From an uncultured Bradyrhizobium sp. (lineage in GTDB: Bacteria; Pseudomonadota; Alphaproteobacteria; Rhizobiales; Xanthobacteraceae): DNA of 64,000 bases. The stretch lies in NCBI RefSeq assembly GCF_947648125.1, contig NZ_CANSMR010000003.1:434001-498000 (forward strand). Reading direction: 5' to 3'. The number at the start of each line of letters is the position of its first letter. Within the stretch, counting starts at the first letter, position 1. Position numbers and translations under genes: made by a program. Shown here piece after piece: positions 1-8,666 of the stretch. Below the pieces are notes generated by a model. It saw only the letters and a program-made list of their open reading frames with translations. It was not told where the DNA came from and did no database searches.

Positions 1-129
1 GCGGATGTCGACGATGACGACGTCGTTCTTGCCGATCAGCGTGATCGCATCGGCCGCGCTGATGGTCTCGATCTCGGCATTGGCCTCGTCGATCATCACC
101 TTGATGCCGCGGTGGATGTTCTGGGGCAT
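1..129 (-). CDS. Rhodanese-like domain protein (N-terminal part, cut by window edge)
   Basis: The first 43 codons are visible, running off the left edge. The reading starts MPQNIHRGIKVMIDEANAEI and continues with an I-S-A-A-D-A stretch and a V-V-I-V-D-I-R strand, the usual opening of a rhodanese fold where a conserved D-x-R precedes the active-site loop. The catalytic cysteine would lie outside the window, so sulfurtransferase activity cannot be judged. An AGGGAG ribosome-binding site lies upstream of the ATG. Confidence 0.7.
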   Translation of the reverse strand, partial: MPQNIHRGIKVMIDEANAEIETISAADAITLIGKNDVVIVDIR

Positions 130-156
130 GGGGCTCTCCCTGGCTTCTTGTTGTTC

Positions 157-255
157 GCCATTCCGGGATGATGCGACAGCATCGAACCCGGAATCTCGAT
201 CGAATTTCATCAGCTCGAGATTCCGGATCGGTCCTGCGGACCGTCCGGAATGACA
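157..255. repeat. Palindromic intergenic repeat, GGAATC/CCGGAATGAC family (degenerate copy)
   Basis: Between the rhodanese-like gene and the VWA gene lies a stretch with opposed CCGGAATC/GATTCCGG blocks ending in CCGGAATGAC. It resembles the better preserved copies near 8.5, 21.2 and 24.5 kb. Non-coding. Confidence 0.5.
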
Positions 256-262
256 GGATTGG

Positions 263-1444
263 TTACCGCACCAGCTCCCGCATCGCGTTTTCCAGACCCT
301 CGATCGTGATCGGATACATGCGCTCGGAGAACAGGCGGCGGATGATGGTTGTCGATTCCGAATAGTCCCAGTGCTTCTGCGCCACCGGATTGAGCCACAC
401 CGCATGCGGATAGGTGCGGGTGATGCGGTCGAGCCAGACCGAGCCGGCCTCTTCGTTGACATGCTCGACCGAGCCGCCGGGCACCATGATCTCGTAAGGC
501 GACATCGAGGCGTCGCCGACGAACACCACCTTGTAGTCATGCGGATACTTGTGCAGCACGTCCCAGGTCGGCGTGCGATCGGTGAAGCGCCGCTTGTTCT
601 GCTTCCAGACGCCTTCATAGAGGCAGTTGTGGAAGTAGAAATATTCCATGTGCTTGAATTCGCTCTTGGCGGCCGAGAACAGTTCCTCGACCTGCTCGAT
701 ATGCGAATCCATCGAACCGCCGATATCGAAGAACACCAGCACCTTGACCGCGTTGCGCCGCTCGGGACGCATGTGCACGTCGAGATAGCCGTGGTTGGCG
801 GTCTCCTTGATCGTGGTGTCGAGGTCGAGCTCGTCGGGGGCGCCGGTGCGCGCGAACTTGCGCAGCCGCCGCAGCGCGACCTTGATGTTGCGGATGCCGA
901 GCTCGACATTGCCGTCGAGGTCCTTGAACTCGCGCTTGTCCCACACCTTCACGGCGCGGTTGTTGCGGTTCTTCTCCTGCCCGATCCGCACGCCCTCGGG
1001 ATTATAGCCGTGGGCGCCGAACGGCGAGGTGCCGGCGGTGCCGATCCACTTGCTGCCGCCCTGGTGACGGCCCTTCTGTTCCTCGAGCCGCTTCTTCAAG
1101 GTCTCCATGAGCTTGTCCCAGCCCATGGCCTCGATCTGCTTCTTCTCTTCCTCGGTGAGATATTTCTCGGCGAGCTTCTTCAGCCACTCTTCGGGGATCT
1201 CCGCCTTGCCCATGGCATCAAGCAGGCTCTCGAGCCCCTTGAACACGGTGCCGAACACCCGGTCGAACTTGTCGAGATTTCGCTCGTCCTTCACCAGGGC
1301 GGCGCGCGACAAATAGTAGAAGTTCTCGACGGTCTGTTCGGCGAGATCGGCGTCAAGCGCTTCCATCAAGGTCAGATATTCCCGTAGCGTCACGGGGACC
1401 TGGGCGTCGCGCAGCGATGTGAAGAACTGCAGGAACATACTCAC
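263..1444 (-). CDS. VWA domain protein, CoxE family
   Basis: A 393-residue cytoplasmic protein with no signal peptide. The N-terminal 220 residues are helical and charged. The C-terminal half is a von Willebrand A-like domain whose metal site starts at D240 in V-F-F-D-I-G-G-S-M, a D-x-G-x-S variant of the DxSxS MIDAS. A later F-V-G-D-A-S-M-S block fits the second MIDAS loop. CoxE-type proteins work with MoxR-family AAA ATPases to mature or insert metal centres in target enzymes; a MoxR gene lies 0.6 kb away on the other strand. The first possible start is GTG at 1444; an ATG two codons in is an alternative. No substrate enzyme is visible nearby. Confidence 0.85.
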   Translation of the reverse strand: MSMFLQFFTSLRDAQVPVTLREYLTLMEALDADLAEQTVENFYYLSRAALVKDERNLDKFDRVFGTVFKGLESLLDAMGKAEIPEEWLKKLAEKYLTEEEKKQIEAMGWDKLMETLKKRLEEQKGRHQGGSKWIGTAGTSPFGAHGYNPEGVRIGQEKNRNNRAVKVWDKREFKDLDGNVELGIRNIKVALRRLRKFARTGAPDELDLDTTIKETANHGYLDVHMRPERRNAVKVLVFFDIGGSMDSHIEQVEELFSAAKSEFKHMEYFYFHNCLYEGVWKQNKRRFTDRTPTWDVLHKYPHDYKVVFVGDASMSPYEIMVPGGSVEHVNEEAGSVWLDRITRTYPHAVWLNPVAQKHWDYSESTTIIRRLFSERMYPITIEGLENAMRELVR

Positions 1445-1723
1445 CTAGATCGCCCGCTGGACCGGTGGCGTCAAGGGGCCGAGCCATGCCGAGACCGGCG
1501 ATCCGCCTTGATTTGGACCCTTGCGCCATGTCCTGCGGGGTCCACCCAACGACGCCCCGCCCCGTAACCGTGCGGCGGTCATTCCGCACGGCGGAAACAT
1601 GACGGTCGACATTCCATGCGTGCCGCGCCGTTCAGGGTACCGCTGCGCTGCGGAATCCGCCCTAGACCGCCCGGCTTTTTCAATTACAATTGCGCCTGAC
1701 AAGACATTGGGCAGGACGTTTGA

Positions 1724-1969
1724 ATGGGCATCATTGCGGCACTGGTGATCGGTGCGATTGCCGGCTGGCTCGCTGGGCTGATCGTGCGCGGCGCGGGCTT
1801 CGGGCTGATCGGCAACATGGTCGTCGGCATCATCGGCGCGCTGGTGGCAAGCTGGCTGCTGCCTCGCCTCGGCGTCGGCCTCGGCGGCAGCGCGATCCGC
1901 GACATCCTCAACGCGACGATCGGCGCTTGCATCGTGCTGGTGATCGTATCGATGATCAGACGAGCGTGA
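1724..1969 (+). CDS. GlsB/YeaQ/YmgE-family small membrane protein
   Basis: An 81-residue, glycine-rich, very hydrophobic protein with three predicted membrane segments (about residues 2-22, 27-47 and 58-78). It opens with M-G-I-I-A-A-L-V-I-G-A-I-A-G-W-L-A-G, the typical start of the transglycosylase-associated (GlsB/YeaQ/YmgE) family, which is stress-linked but of unknown biochemistry. It sits between the divergent VWA and MoxR genes; whether it belongs to that system is unclear. Confidence 0.85.
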   Translation: MGIIAALVIGAIAGWLAGLIVRGAGFGLIGNMVVGIIGALVASWLLPRLGVGLGGSAIRDILNATIGACIVLVIVSMIRRA

Positions 1970-2074
1970 TCGAAAAACTTGCATCTCCAACGGCCGCTGC
2001 GAGAGCGGTCGTTTCATGTTGAGGCCCAAGGTGAGACCCATGCGGCCAACGAACGAAACAAGGCAACCAGATAG

Positions 2075-2917
2075 ATGAAATTCACGGGTACCAAGGACTA
2101 CGTCGCCACCGATGACCTCAAGGTCGCCGTCAATGCCGCCATCGTGCTCGAGCGCCCGCTGCTGGTGAAGGGCGAGCCCGGCACCGGCAAGACCGTGCTG
2201 GCCGAGGAAGTCGCCAAGGCGATCGACGCGCCGCTTTTGACCTGGCACATCAAGTCGACCACCAAGGCGCAGCAGGGCCTCTACGAATACGACGCGGTGT
2301 CGCGCCTGCGCGACAGCCAGCTCGGCGACGCGCGCGTGTCCGACATCAAGAACTACATCAAGCGCGGCAAGCTGTGGGAGGCCTTCACCCACGAGAAGCG
2401 CCCGGTGCTGCTGATCGACGAGATCGACAAGGCCGACATCGAATTCCCCAACGACCTCTTGCTCGAACTCGACCGCATGGAGTTCCACGTCTACGAGACC
2501 GGCGAGACCATCAAGGCGAAGCTGCGCCCGATCGTGATGATCACGTCGAACAACGAGAAGGAACTGCCAGACGCGTTCCTGCGCCGCTGCTTCTTCCACT
2601 ACATCAAGTTCCCCGACGCCGATACGATGAGCCAGATCGTCGACGTGCACTTCCCCGGCATCAAGAAGCGCCTGGTGGAAGAGGCGCTGCGGATCTTCTT
2701 CGAGGTCCGCGAGGTGCCGGGCCTGAAGAAGAAGCCCTCGACTTCGGAGCTGCTCGACTGGCTCAAGCTGCTCTTGAACGAGGACATCACGCCCGAGATG
2801 CTCAGGGAGCGCGATCCGCGCAAGCTGATCCCGCCGCTGCATGGCGCGCTGCTCAAGAACGAGCAGGACGTGCACCTGTTCGAGCGGCTGGCGTTCCTCA
2901 GCCGCCGCGAAGTCTAG
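2075..2917 (+). CDS. MoxR-family AAA+ ATPase
   Basis: A 280-residue ATPase with Walker A G-E-P-G-T-G-K-T at residues 33-40 and Walker B V-L-L-I-D-E-I-D at 111-118, followed by sensor-1 I-T-S-N-N and the arginine-rich F-L-R-R-C. This is the short MoxR type that pairs with CoxE-like VWA proteins. Such ATPases act as chaperones that remodel partner enzymes, often for cofactor insertion. The likely partner is the VWA gene at 263-1444, on the opposite strand beyond the small membrane protein. The start is the ATG in A-G-A-T-A-G-ATG; spacing to the next gene is 72 bases and contains a terminator. Confidence 0.92.
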   Translation: MKFTGTKDYVATDDLKVAVNAAIVLERPLLVKGEPGTGKTVLAEEVAKAIDAPLLTWHIKSTTKAQQGLYEYDAVSRLRDSQLGDARVSDIKNYIKRGKLWEAFTHEKRPVLLIDEIDKADIEFPNDLLLELDRMEFHVYETGETIKAKLRPIVMITSNNEKELPDAFLRRCFFHYIKFPDADTMSQIVDVHFPGIKKRLVEEALRIFFEVREVPGLKKKPSTSELLDWLKLLLNEDITPEMLRERDPRKLIPPLHGALLKNEQDVHLFERLAFLSRREV

Positions 2918-2924
2918 TTCGCGC

Positions 2925-2953
2925 AAACGCCGGGGCATCCGCTCCGGCGTTTT
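2925..2953 (+). terminator. Rho-independent terminator after moxR
   Basis: AACGCCGG (2926-2933) pairs with CCGGCGTT (2944-2951), with a loop of about ten bases and a short T run. It lies 8 bases after the moxR stop codon. Confidence 0.75.
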
Positions 2954-2989
2954 GCTGAACCGCTCCAACCAAAAAGAAGACCAGGGAAG

Positions 2990-4492
2990 ATGAACGTCCA
3001 GACCCAAATCCGCGCCGCCGAGCCCGTCACGACAGAGCACTTCGACGTCCTGATCGCGGGCGCCGGCATCTCCGGCGTCGGCGCCGCCTATCACCTCACC
3101 ACGCAATGCCCCGGCACCAGCTTCGTGGTGCTGGAGACGCAGAAGACCTTCGGCGGCACCTGGTCGACGCACCGCTATCCCGGCATCCGCTCCGACAGCG
3201 ACCTGCACACCTTCGGCTATCGCTTCAAGCCGTGGACCAGCGCGCCGATCGCGAGCGCGGCCGAGATCCTGAAATACATGGGCGAGGTGATCGACGAGAA
3301 CGATCTCGCCCGCCACATCCGCTATCGCCACACCATCACCGCGGCGGAGTGGTCGAACGAGACCAATCTCTGGACCATCGATGCTGTCCGCGTCGACACC
3401 GGCGAGCAGCTGCGCTTCACCACCAACTTCTTCTGGATGTGCCAAGGCTACTACCGCCATGACGCGGGCTATACCCCCGAATGGACCGACATGGCGAAGT
3501 TCAAGGGCACGGTCGTGCATCCGCAGACCTGGCCCGACGACCTCGACTACAAGGGCAAGCGCGTGGTCGTGATCGGCTCCGGCGCAACGGCTGCGACCCT
3601 GATCCCGGCGATGGCCAATGACGCCGGCCATGTCACCATGCTGCAGCGTTCGCCGACCTATTTCCGCACCGGCCGCAACGCGATCGAGATCGCCGAGGAG
3701 CTGCGCAGGCTGCAGGTCGACGAGGCCTGGATCCACGAGATCACCCGCCGCAAGATCCTGTTCGAGCAGGACGCCTTCACCAGGCGGACCTTTGCCGAGC
3801 CCGAGGGCGCCAAGAAGGACCTGCTGTCGGCGGTCGAGGCTGTCCTCGGCAAGGACTACGACATCGCCACCCACTTCACGCCGCGCTACCGACCGTGGCG
3901 GCAGCGCATCGCCTTCATTCCGGATGCCGACCTGTTCCACGCCATCAAGGGCGGCAAGGCCTCCGTCGTCACCGACGAAATCGACCGCTTCACCGAGAAG
4001 GGCATCCTGCTCAAGTCCGGCAAGGAGCTCGAGGCCGACATCATCATCACTGCGACCGGCTTCCACCTCTCCGCCAATGGCGGCATCGACTTCGCAATCG
4101 ACGGCAAGCCGCTCGACTTCAAGGACACCGTGACCTATCGCGGCATGATGTTCACCGGCGTGCCGAACCTCGTCTGGGTGTTCGGCTATTTCCGCGCCAG
4201 CTGGACCTTGCGCGTCGACCTGGTCGGCGACTTCGTCTGCCGCATGCTCAAGCACATGAAGGCGACCGGCGTGAACAAGGTGACCCCGGCGCTGCGGCCC
4301 GAAGACCACAACATGCCGCTGCTGCCTTGGATCGATCCGGAGAACTTCAACCCCGGCTACATGATGCGCGGCATGCACCTGCTGCCGAAGCGCGGCGACA
4401 AGCCGGAGTGGCAGCACAACCAGGACTACTGGGCCGAGAAGGACGAATTCCCGGCGATCGACCTCGAGGACAAGGCGTTCGTCTACGGCTGA
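2990..4492 (+). CDS. Flavin monooxygenase, type I Baeyer-Villiger family
   Basis: A 500-residue FAD/NADPH enzyme. The first Rossmann motif G-A-G-I-S-G-V-G is near residues 24-31. The Baeyer-Villiger fingerprint FKGTVVHPQTWP occupies residues 171-182 and matches FxGxxxHxxxWP exactly. The second, NADPH-binding motif V-I-G-S-G-A-T-A follows at about 194-201. The family inserts oxygen next to a ketone carbonyl or oxidises soft nucleophiles; the substrate cannot be predicted. It stands alone behind the moxR terminator, with an AGGGAAG ribosome site before the ATG. Confidence 0.88.
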   Translation: MNVQTQIRAAEPVTTEHFDVLIAGAGISGVGAAYHLTTQCPGTSFVVLETQKTFGGTWSTHRYPGIRSDSDLHTFGYRFKPWTSAPIASAAEILKYMGEVIDENDLARHIRYRHTITAAEWSNETNLWTIDAVRVDTGEQLRFTTNFFWMCQGYYRHDAGYTPEWTDMAKFKGTVVHPQTWPDDLDYKGKRVVVIGSGATAATLIPAMANDAGHVTMLQRSPTYFRTGRNAIEIAEELRRLQVDEAWIHEITRRKILFEQDAFTRRTFAEPEGAKKDLLSAVEAVLGKDYDIATHFTPRYRPWRQRIAFIPDADLFHAIKGGKASVVTDEIDRFTEKGILLKSGKELEADIIITATGFHLSANGGIDFAIDGKPLDFKDTVTYRGMMFTGVPNLVWVFGYFRASWTLRVDLVGDFVCRMLKHMKATGVNKVTPALRPEDHNMPLLPWIDPENFNPGYMMRGMHLLPKRGDKPEWQHNQDYWAEKDEFPAIDLEDKAFVYG

Positions 4493-4510
4493 GCTCTTGA
4501 TAGCAGTCCC

Positions 4511-4640
4511 GTCATCCCCGCGCAAAGGCTTTGCCTTTGTCGCTGGAGGAGCGCGTAGCGCGTGTCGAAGGATGCACGGCCCCAGTCGGGCCGTCGCACT
4601 TCGAGACGGCCGCTTCGCGGCCTCCTCAGCATGACGGTGT
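4511..4640. repeat. Palindromic repeat of the GTCATCC...CAGCATGAC family
   Basis: It begins GTCATCCCCGCGCAAAGGC and ends with CTCCTCAGCATGAC, with internal mirrored blocks (CTTTGCC; GGAGGAGCGCGTAGCGCG; CGAGACGGCCGCTTCGCGG). A related element lies at about 29850-29985. Non-coding. Confidence 0.65.
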
Positions 4641-4682
4641 TAGACACAGCGCGCTGATCAAGCAGCATCGGCGCACCTCTGC

Positions 4683-4769
4683 CGTCATTGCGAGGAGCGA
4701 AGCGACGAAGCAATCCATGCATCCGCAGGTGCGGAGAGATGGATTGCTTCGCTCCGCTCGCAATGACGG
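4683..4769. repeat. Palindromic repeat, CGTCATTGCGAG...CTCGCAATGACG family
   Basis: The ends GTCATTGCGAG and CGCAATGAC are inverted, with internal GCAATCCAT/ATGGATTGC arms. Five copies occur in the window (about 4.7, 7.1, 18.0, 36.9 and 46.1 kb), always between genes. This copy lies just beyond the convergent ends of the monooxygenase and GMC oxidoreductase genes. Confidence 0.85.
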
Positions 4770-4776
4770 AGGCGCC

Positions 4777-6420
4777 TCACGCATACTCCGGCAGCTTCGC
4801 GGCGGCCTCGGGCTGCTTGCCGCGGATCATATCGGAGGCCTTGTCGGCGATCATCAAGGTCGAGGCGTTGAGATTGGCTGAGATCATCCGCGGCATGATC
4901 GAGGCATCGATCACGCGCAGGCCCTCCATGCCATGGACCCGAAGCTGGTCGTCGACCACGGCCCAGGGCGCGTCGGCCGGACCCATCCGGCAGGTGCAGC
5001 CGGGATGGAAAGTGGTGGTGCCGCGCTGGGTTGCGGCCGCGAGCAGCTCCTCGTCGCTAGTGACCTTCGGACCCGGAAAATCCTCATAGGCGAAATAGGG
5101 CTTGAGCGGCTCGGAGGCGAGCAGCCGGCGCGCCAGCTTCATGCCGGCGACGACGACGCGGCGGTCGATCTCCTCGGCGAGATAGTTGGTCTGGATGATC
5201 GGCGGCGCGAACGGATCGGCAGAGCGGATGCGGACATAGCCGCGGCTCTCCGGCCGCTGCTGCCATGAGGCGACCGTCATGCCGGGCTCGTCCTCGAGCT
5301 GGCCCTGCACGCCTTCCTTGTAGCTCGCCGGCGTGAAGGTGAGCTGCAAATCGGAGCTTTCGGTGGTCTCGCCGGAATGCCAGAAGCAGTAGACCATGGT
5401 CGGCGACAGCGACAGCAGCCCGCGCCGCGTCGTCGCCCATTTGATCGCCTCGCCCCACAGGCTGAAGCCGCGGCGCAGCTCGTTGATGGTCCGGATATTC
5501 TTGACCCGCGCCACCGAACGCGGCGCGTAATGATCCTGCAGGCCTTCACCGACACCCGGCAGCGCGTGGCGCACCTCGATGCCATGCGACTGCAACAGAT
5601 CGGGCGAACCGACGCCGGAGAGCTGCAACAGCTGCGGTGAGTTGTAGGCGCCGCCGGAGAGGATGACCTCCTTGGTGGCGCGGATCTCGAGCGGATCGCC
5701 GTGCTTGCCGCCGCGGTTGTAGCGCACGCCGACGGCGCGCTTGCCCTCGAAGATGATGCCGGTGACGTGGGCATGCGTGCGTACGTCGACATTCGGCCGC
5801 TTCCGCGCCGGATGCAGGAACGCGGTCGCGGCGCTGACCCGGAGGCCGTTCAGGATGGTGCGCTGGCAGTACGACACACCCTCCTGGATCTGGCCGTTGT
5901 AATCGGGATTGCGCGGAATGCCGAGGCTGACCGCACCCGCCATGAAGGCCTCGCAGAGCGGATCCTGCCAGTCCATCGTGGTAACGGTGAGATTGCCGTC
6001 GCGGCCGCGATAGGTGTCGTCGCCCTCACCGATCCTTCTCTCCATGCGCCGGAAGTACGGCAGCACGTCGGGATAGCCCCAGCCGCGATTGCCGAGCTGC
6101 GCCCAGGTGTCGAAGTCCTGGCGCTGGCCGCGATTGTAGATGTGGCCGTTGATCGAGGACGAGCCGCCGAGCGTCTTGCCGCGCGGCGCGTAGATGCTGC
6201 GCCCGCCGGTGTAGGGACCCACCTCCTGCTGGTAGGCCCAGTTCACGCTCTTCATATGGAAGGTCTTGATGAAGCCGGCCGGCAGATGGATGTAGGGATG
6301 CCAGTCGCTCGGCCCCGCCTCGAGCACGCACACCCTGACCGCAGCGTCTTCACTCAATCGGTTGGTCAGCACGCTCCCGGCGGAGCCTGCGCCGATGATC
6401 ACATAATCGAACGTTTCCAT
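4777..6420 (-). CDS. GMC-family oxidoreductase (choline dehydrogenase-like)
   Basis: A 547-residue FAD enzyme. METFDYVIIGAGSAGSVLTN gives the N-terminal FAD motif; G-G-S-S-S-I-N-G-H-I-Y is GMC signature 1 and G-A-Y-N-S-P-Q-L-L-Q-L-S-G-V-G signature 2. The C-terminal T-T-F-H-P-G-C-T-C-R-M-G and N-L-N-A-S-T-L-M-I-A-D-K-A complete the glucose-methanol-choline fold. It oxidises an alcohol; resemblance is closest to choline and long-chain alcohol dehydrogenases. I chose the ATG at 6420 because the FAD motif then begins at residue 5; a TTG eight codons upstream is less likely. The gene follows the GNAT gene by 28 bases on the same strand. Confidence 0.9.
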   Translation of the reverse strand: METFDYVIIGAGSAGSVLTNRLSEDAAVRVCVLEAGPSDWHPYIHLPAGFIKTFHMKSVNWAYQQEVGPYTGGRSIYAPRGKTLGGSSSINGHIYNRGQRQDFDTWAQLGNRGWGYPDVLPYFRRMERRIGEGDDTYRGRDGNLTVTTMDWQDPLCEAFMAGAVSLGIPRNPDYNGQIQEGVSYCQRTILNGLRVSAATAFLHPARKRPNVDVRTHAHVTGIIFEGKRAVGVRYNRGGKHGDPLEIRATKEVILSGGAYNSPQLLQLSGVGSPDLLQSHGIEVRHALPGVGEGLQDHYAPRSVARVKNIRTINELRRGFSLWGEAIKWATTRRGLLSLSPTMVYCFWHSGETTESSDLQLTFTPASYKEGVQGQLEDEPGMTVASWQQRPESRGYVRIRSADPFAPPIIQTNYLAEEIDRRVVVAGMKLARRLLASEPLKPYFAYEDFPGPKVTSDEELLAAATQRGTTTFHPGCTCRMGPADAPWAVVDDQLRVHGMEGLRVIDASIMPRMISANLNASTLMIADKASDMIRGKQPEAAAKLPEYA

Positions 6421-6448
6421 CGTCTCGCTTCTGGCGCCGACCAAGGTG

Positions 6449-7042
6449 TCAGCGCGGCTTTTCGTTGAGTTGATAGTTGAGATGCGCCTTCACCGTCGGC
6501 CATTCGCTGGCGATGATGCTGTAAACCACGGTGTCGCGCAACGTGCCGTTGGGCGCGATCTGATGGCTGCGCAGTATGCCGTCCTGCTTGGCACCCAGGC
6601 GCTCGATACCGCGCCGGCTCTGGTGATTGAAGAAATGCGTGCGGAACTCGACCGCGATGCAGTCGAGCTTCTCGAAGGCATGCTGCAGCAGCAGCAGTTT
6701 GCACTGCGTGTTGACCGCGCTGCGCTGCACACGCTTGGCGTACCAGGTCGAGCCGATCTCGACGCGGCGGTTCGGCGTGTCGACATTCATGTAGGTCGTC
6801 ATGCCCGAGATCCGGCCATCGGCATCGAACACCGTGAACGGCAGCATCGATCCGGCGGTTTGCAGGCCGAGCCGGCGGTCGATCTCCTTGGCCATGTTCT
6901 CCGGCTGCGGAATGGCGGTGTACCAGAGGTTCGACAGACCACCGTCTTTCACCGCCTCGACGAGACCGTCGCGATGATCGTGCGAAAGTGGTTCGAGCCG
7001 CGCATGCGCGCCGCGAAGGGTGACCGGTTCAAGCCAGGGCAT
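6449..7042 (-). CDS. GNAT-family N-acetyltransferase (RimJ/RimL-like)
   Basis: A 197-residue protein resembling the RimJ/RimL branch of GNAT acetyltransferases: V-T-L-R-G near the start, V-E-I-G-S-T-W-Y in the core strand, and a C-terminal I-E-R-L-G-A-K-Q-D-G-I-L-R that is standard in this branch. It would transfer acetyl from acetyl-CoA to an amine on a protein or small molecule. It probably shares a transcript with the GMC oxidoreductase downstream. Confidence 0.85.
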   Translation of the reverse strand: MPWLEPVTLRGAHARLEPLSHDHRDGLVEAVKDGGLSNLWYTAIPQPENMAKEIDRRLGLQTAGSMLPFTVFDADGRISGMTTYMNVDTPNRRVEIGSTWYAKRVQRSAVNTQCKLLLLQHAFEKLDCIAVEFRTHFFNHQSRRGIERLGAKQDGILRSHQIAPNGTLRDTVVYSIIASEWPTVKAHLNYQLNEKPR

Positions 7043-7080
7043 TCGAATATCCTCTACGTAGAAGCGGGTCTCACTCTAAT

Positions 7081-7182
7081 CGTCATTGCGAGCGAAGCGA
7101 AGCAATCCATCTATCCGCACATGTGGAGGGATGGATTGCTTCGTCGCTTCGGCGCAAAATTGCGGGCTCCTCGCAATGACGG
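7081..7182. repeat. Palindromic repeat, CGTCATTGCGAG family
   Basis: It runs from CGTCATTGCGAGCGAAGCG to CTCGCAATGACGG, with internal AAGCAATCCAT and ATGGATTGCTT arms. It lies between the GNAT gene and the SMP-30 gene. Confidence 0.85.
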
Positions 7183-7190
7183 CGAGTGCA

Positions 7191-8117
7191 TCATTTATTC
7201 AGAAAGTTCAGCGGCAATCCCGGCCGCGACCAGTCCATCGCGATCAGTTCGCCCTTGCCCGACAGCGTGATGTAGGCAGTCTTCAGATCCGGGCCGCCGA
7301 AAGCGATGTTGGTGGTGACGCGGTCGCCGGTCGGCACCTGCTCGACCACGCTGCCGTCGGGCGCGATCACCGATATGCAGCCCGAGATCAGCGTCGCGAC
7401 GCAGACATTGCCTGACGCTTCGACCGCGAGCGAGTCGAACATCTGGTAGCCGCCGAGGCCCGCGATCGGTTTGCCGCGCTCGCCGCGATAGATCACGTCG
7501 CGCGGCTTGATGGTGCCGGGCTCGGACACCTCATAGGCCCACAGCCGCGCCGTCGGCGTCTCCGCGATGTAGACGGTCTTCTCGTCCGGCGACAGGCCGA
7601 TGCCGTTGGCGGGCAGGATGCCGTGCACGGCCTCGACGATCTCGTTCATACCGGGCTTCAGATAGTAGAACGCGCCGACATCCATCTCGCGGGCGCGGCG
7701 CTTGCCGAGATCGGAGAACCACAGGCCGCCCTGCCTGTCGAACACCAGATCGTTTGGCCCGCGCAGCTCATGCTCGCCGCACTTCGTCGCCACGGTCTCG
7801 ACCTTGCCGGATTGCAGATCGACGCGCTGGATCGAGCCGCCGAGATAATCCTCCGGCTGCGGTCCCGGCATGATCATGTTGCGGGTCGGGATCCAGGAAA
7901 AGCCGCCATTGTTGCAGACGTACATCTTGCCGTCGGGGCCGAGCGCCGCGCCGTTCGGCCCGCCCGGCACCTTGGCGACGATCTCCTTGCGCCCGTCGGG
8001 ATACACCCGGGTCAGCCGCTGGCCGCGGATTTCGACCAGCACGACCGAACCGTCGGGCATCACGACGGGACCTTCGGGAAATTCCAGATCGGTGGCGAGA
8101 ACTCGGATATTGGCCAT
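7191..8117 (-). CDS. SMP-30/gluconolactonase-like family protein
   Basis: A 308-residue beta-propeller protein: L-E-F-P-E-G-P-V-V (with the metal-binding Glu), N-G-A-A-L-G-P-D-G, G-P-N-D-L-V-F-D-R-Q-G-G-L-W-F-S-D, and L-S-P-D-E-K-T-V-Y-I-A-E are typical blades and metal ligands. Family members hydrolyse sugar lactones or related esters using a divalent metal. The ATG at 8117 is chosen because GGGAGGATG sits just upstream; an earlier in-frame ATG six codons back would place that site inside the gene. Confidence 0.88.
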   Translation of the reverse strand: MANIRVLATDLEFPEGPVVMPDGSVVLVEIRGQRLTRVYPDGRKEIVAKVPGGPNGAALGPDGKMYVCNNGGFSWIPTRNMIMPGPQPEDYLGGSIQRVDLQSGKVETVATKCGEHELRGPNDLVFDRQGGLWFSDLGKRRAREMDVGAFYYLKPGMNEIVEAVHGILPANGIGLSPDEKTVYIAETPTARLWAYEVSEPGTIKPRDVIYRGERGKPIAGLGGYQMFDSLAVEASGNVCVATLISGCISVIAPDGSVVEQVPTGDRVTTNIAFGGPDLKTAYITLSGKGELIAMDWSRPGLPLNFLNK

Positions 8118-8520
8118 GGCATCCTCCCGGCTCATTGGCTGCAGGCGAATTCCGAACGGTCCCGCACGCGCAACGTTGTTGTTTCATCCTGTTATGGCAA
8201 ACGGGGTTTGGCTTGCCAAGCAATCAGCGGCGCAACGCTGCCCGGCGTTGAGGTGGGATGATGCCGCAAATGCACCTGTCGTCCCTGCGAAAGCAGGGAC
8301 CCATGCTCCGCAGCGGATGTTGTGAATGGGACTCGTCGTTCGGGATTCGCTTAACAATGACGGCCTGTGGTTATGGGCAGGACGACACCGAATAGGTGGC
8401 ACGGTGAGTGACTCAAACTTCCGCGCTCTCGCCACAAGACTGTCCGAGCTTTGCTTCACGCACGAGAATTGACAGGTTTTGCCAAGTTGCCCGTCGGGTT
8501 GTTTTGTCGCATCCCGCTTT
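8118..8520. other. Gene-free stretch between the SMP-30 gene and the repeat at 8.5 kb
   Basis: About 400 bases with no convincing reading frame. It contains a short block beginning GTCGTCCCTGCGAAAGCAGG at about 8279, a relative of the CCGGGACCCAT repeat family, and otherwise nothing I recognise. Promoter sequences for the SMP-30 gene would have to lie at its left end. Confidence 0.5.
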
Positions 8521-8644
8521 CGTCATTCCCCGGTGCGCAATGCGCACCTGAGGGCGTACGAAGCACGAGCCCGGAATCCATTCATCCACGAATGGTGCGG
8601 CTCGATGGATTCCGGGCTCTCGCTTCGCGAGCCCCGGAATGACG
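8521..8644. repeat. Palindromic repeat, CGTCATTCCCCGG...CCCCGGAATGACG family
   Basis: The outer arms CGTCATTCCCCGG and CCCCGGAATGACG are mirrored, and inner GAGCCCGGAATCCAT/ATGGATTCCGGGCTC arms give a cruciform-capable element. Better or worse copies lie at 21.2 and 24.5 kb. Confidence 0.85.
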
Positions 8645-8666
8645 ATGGAAGCTGTGGGACGACGCG

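Noticed and set aside
1445-4525. A 1026-codon open frame on the minus strand
   Set aside because: It lies opposite the moxR and monooxygenase genes, both with full motifs. The frame is arginine-, alanine- and leucine-rich without any domain: a high-GC shadow.
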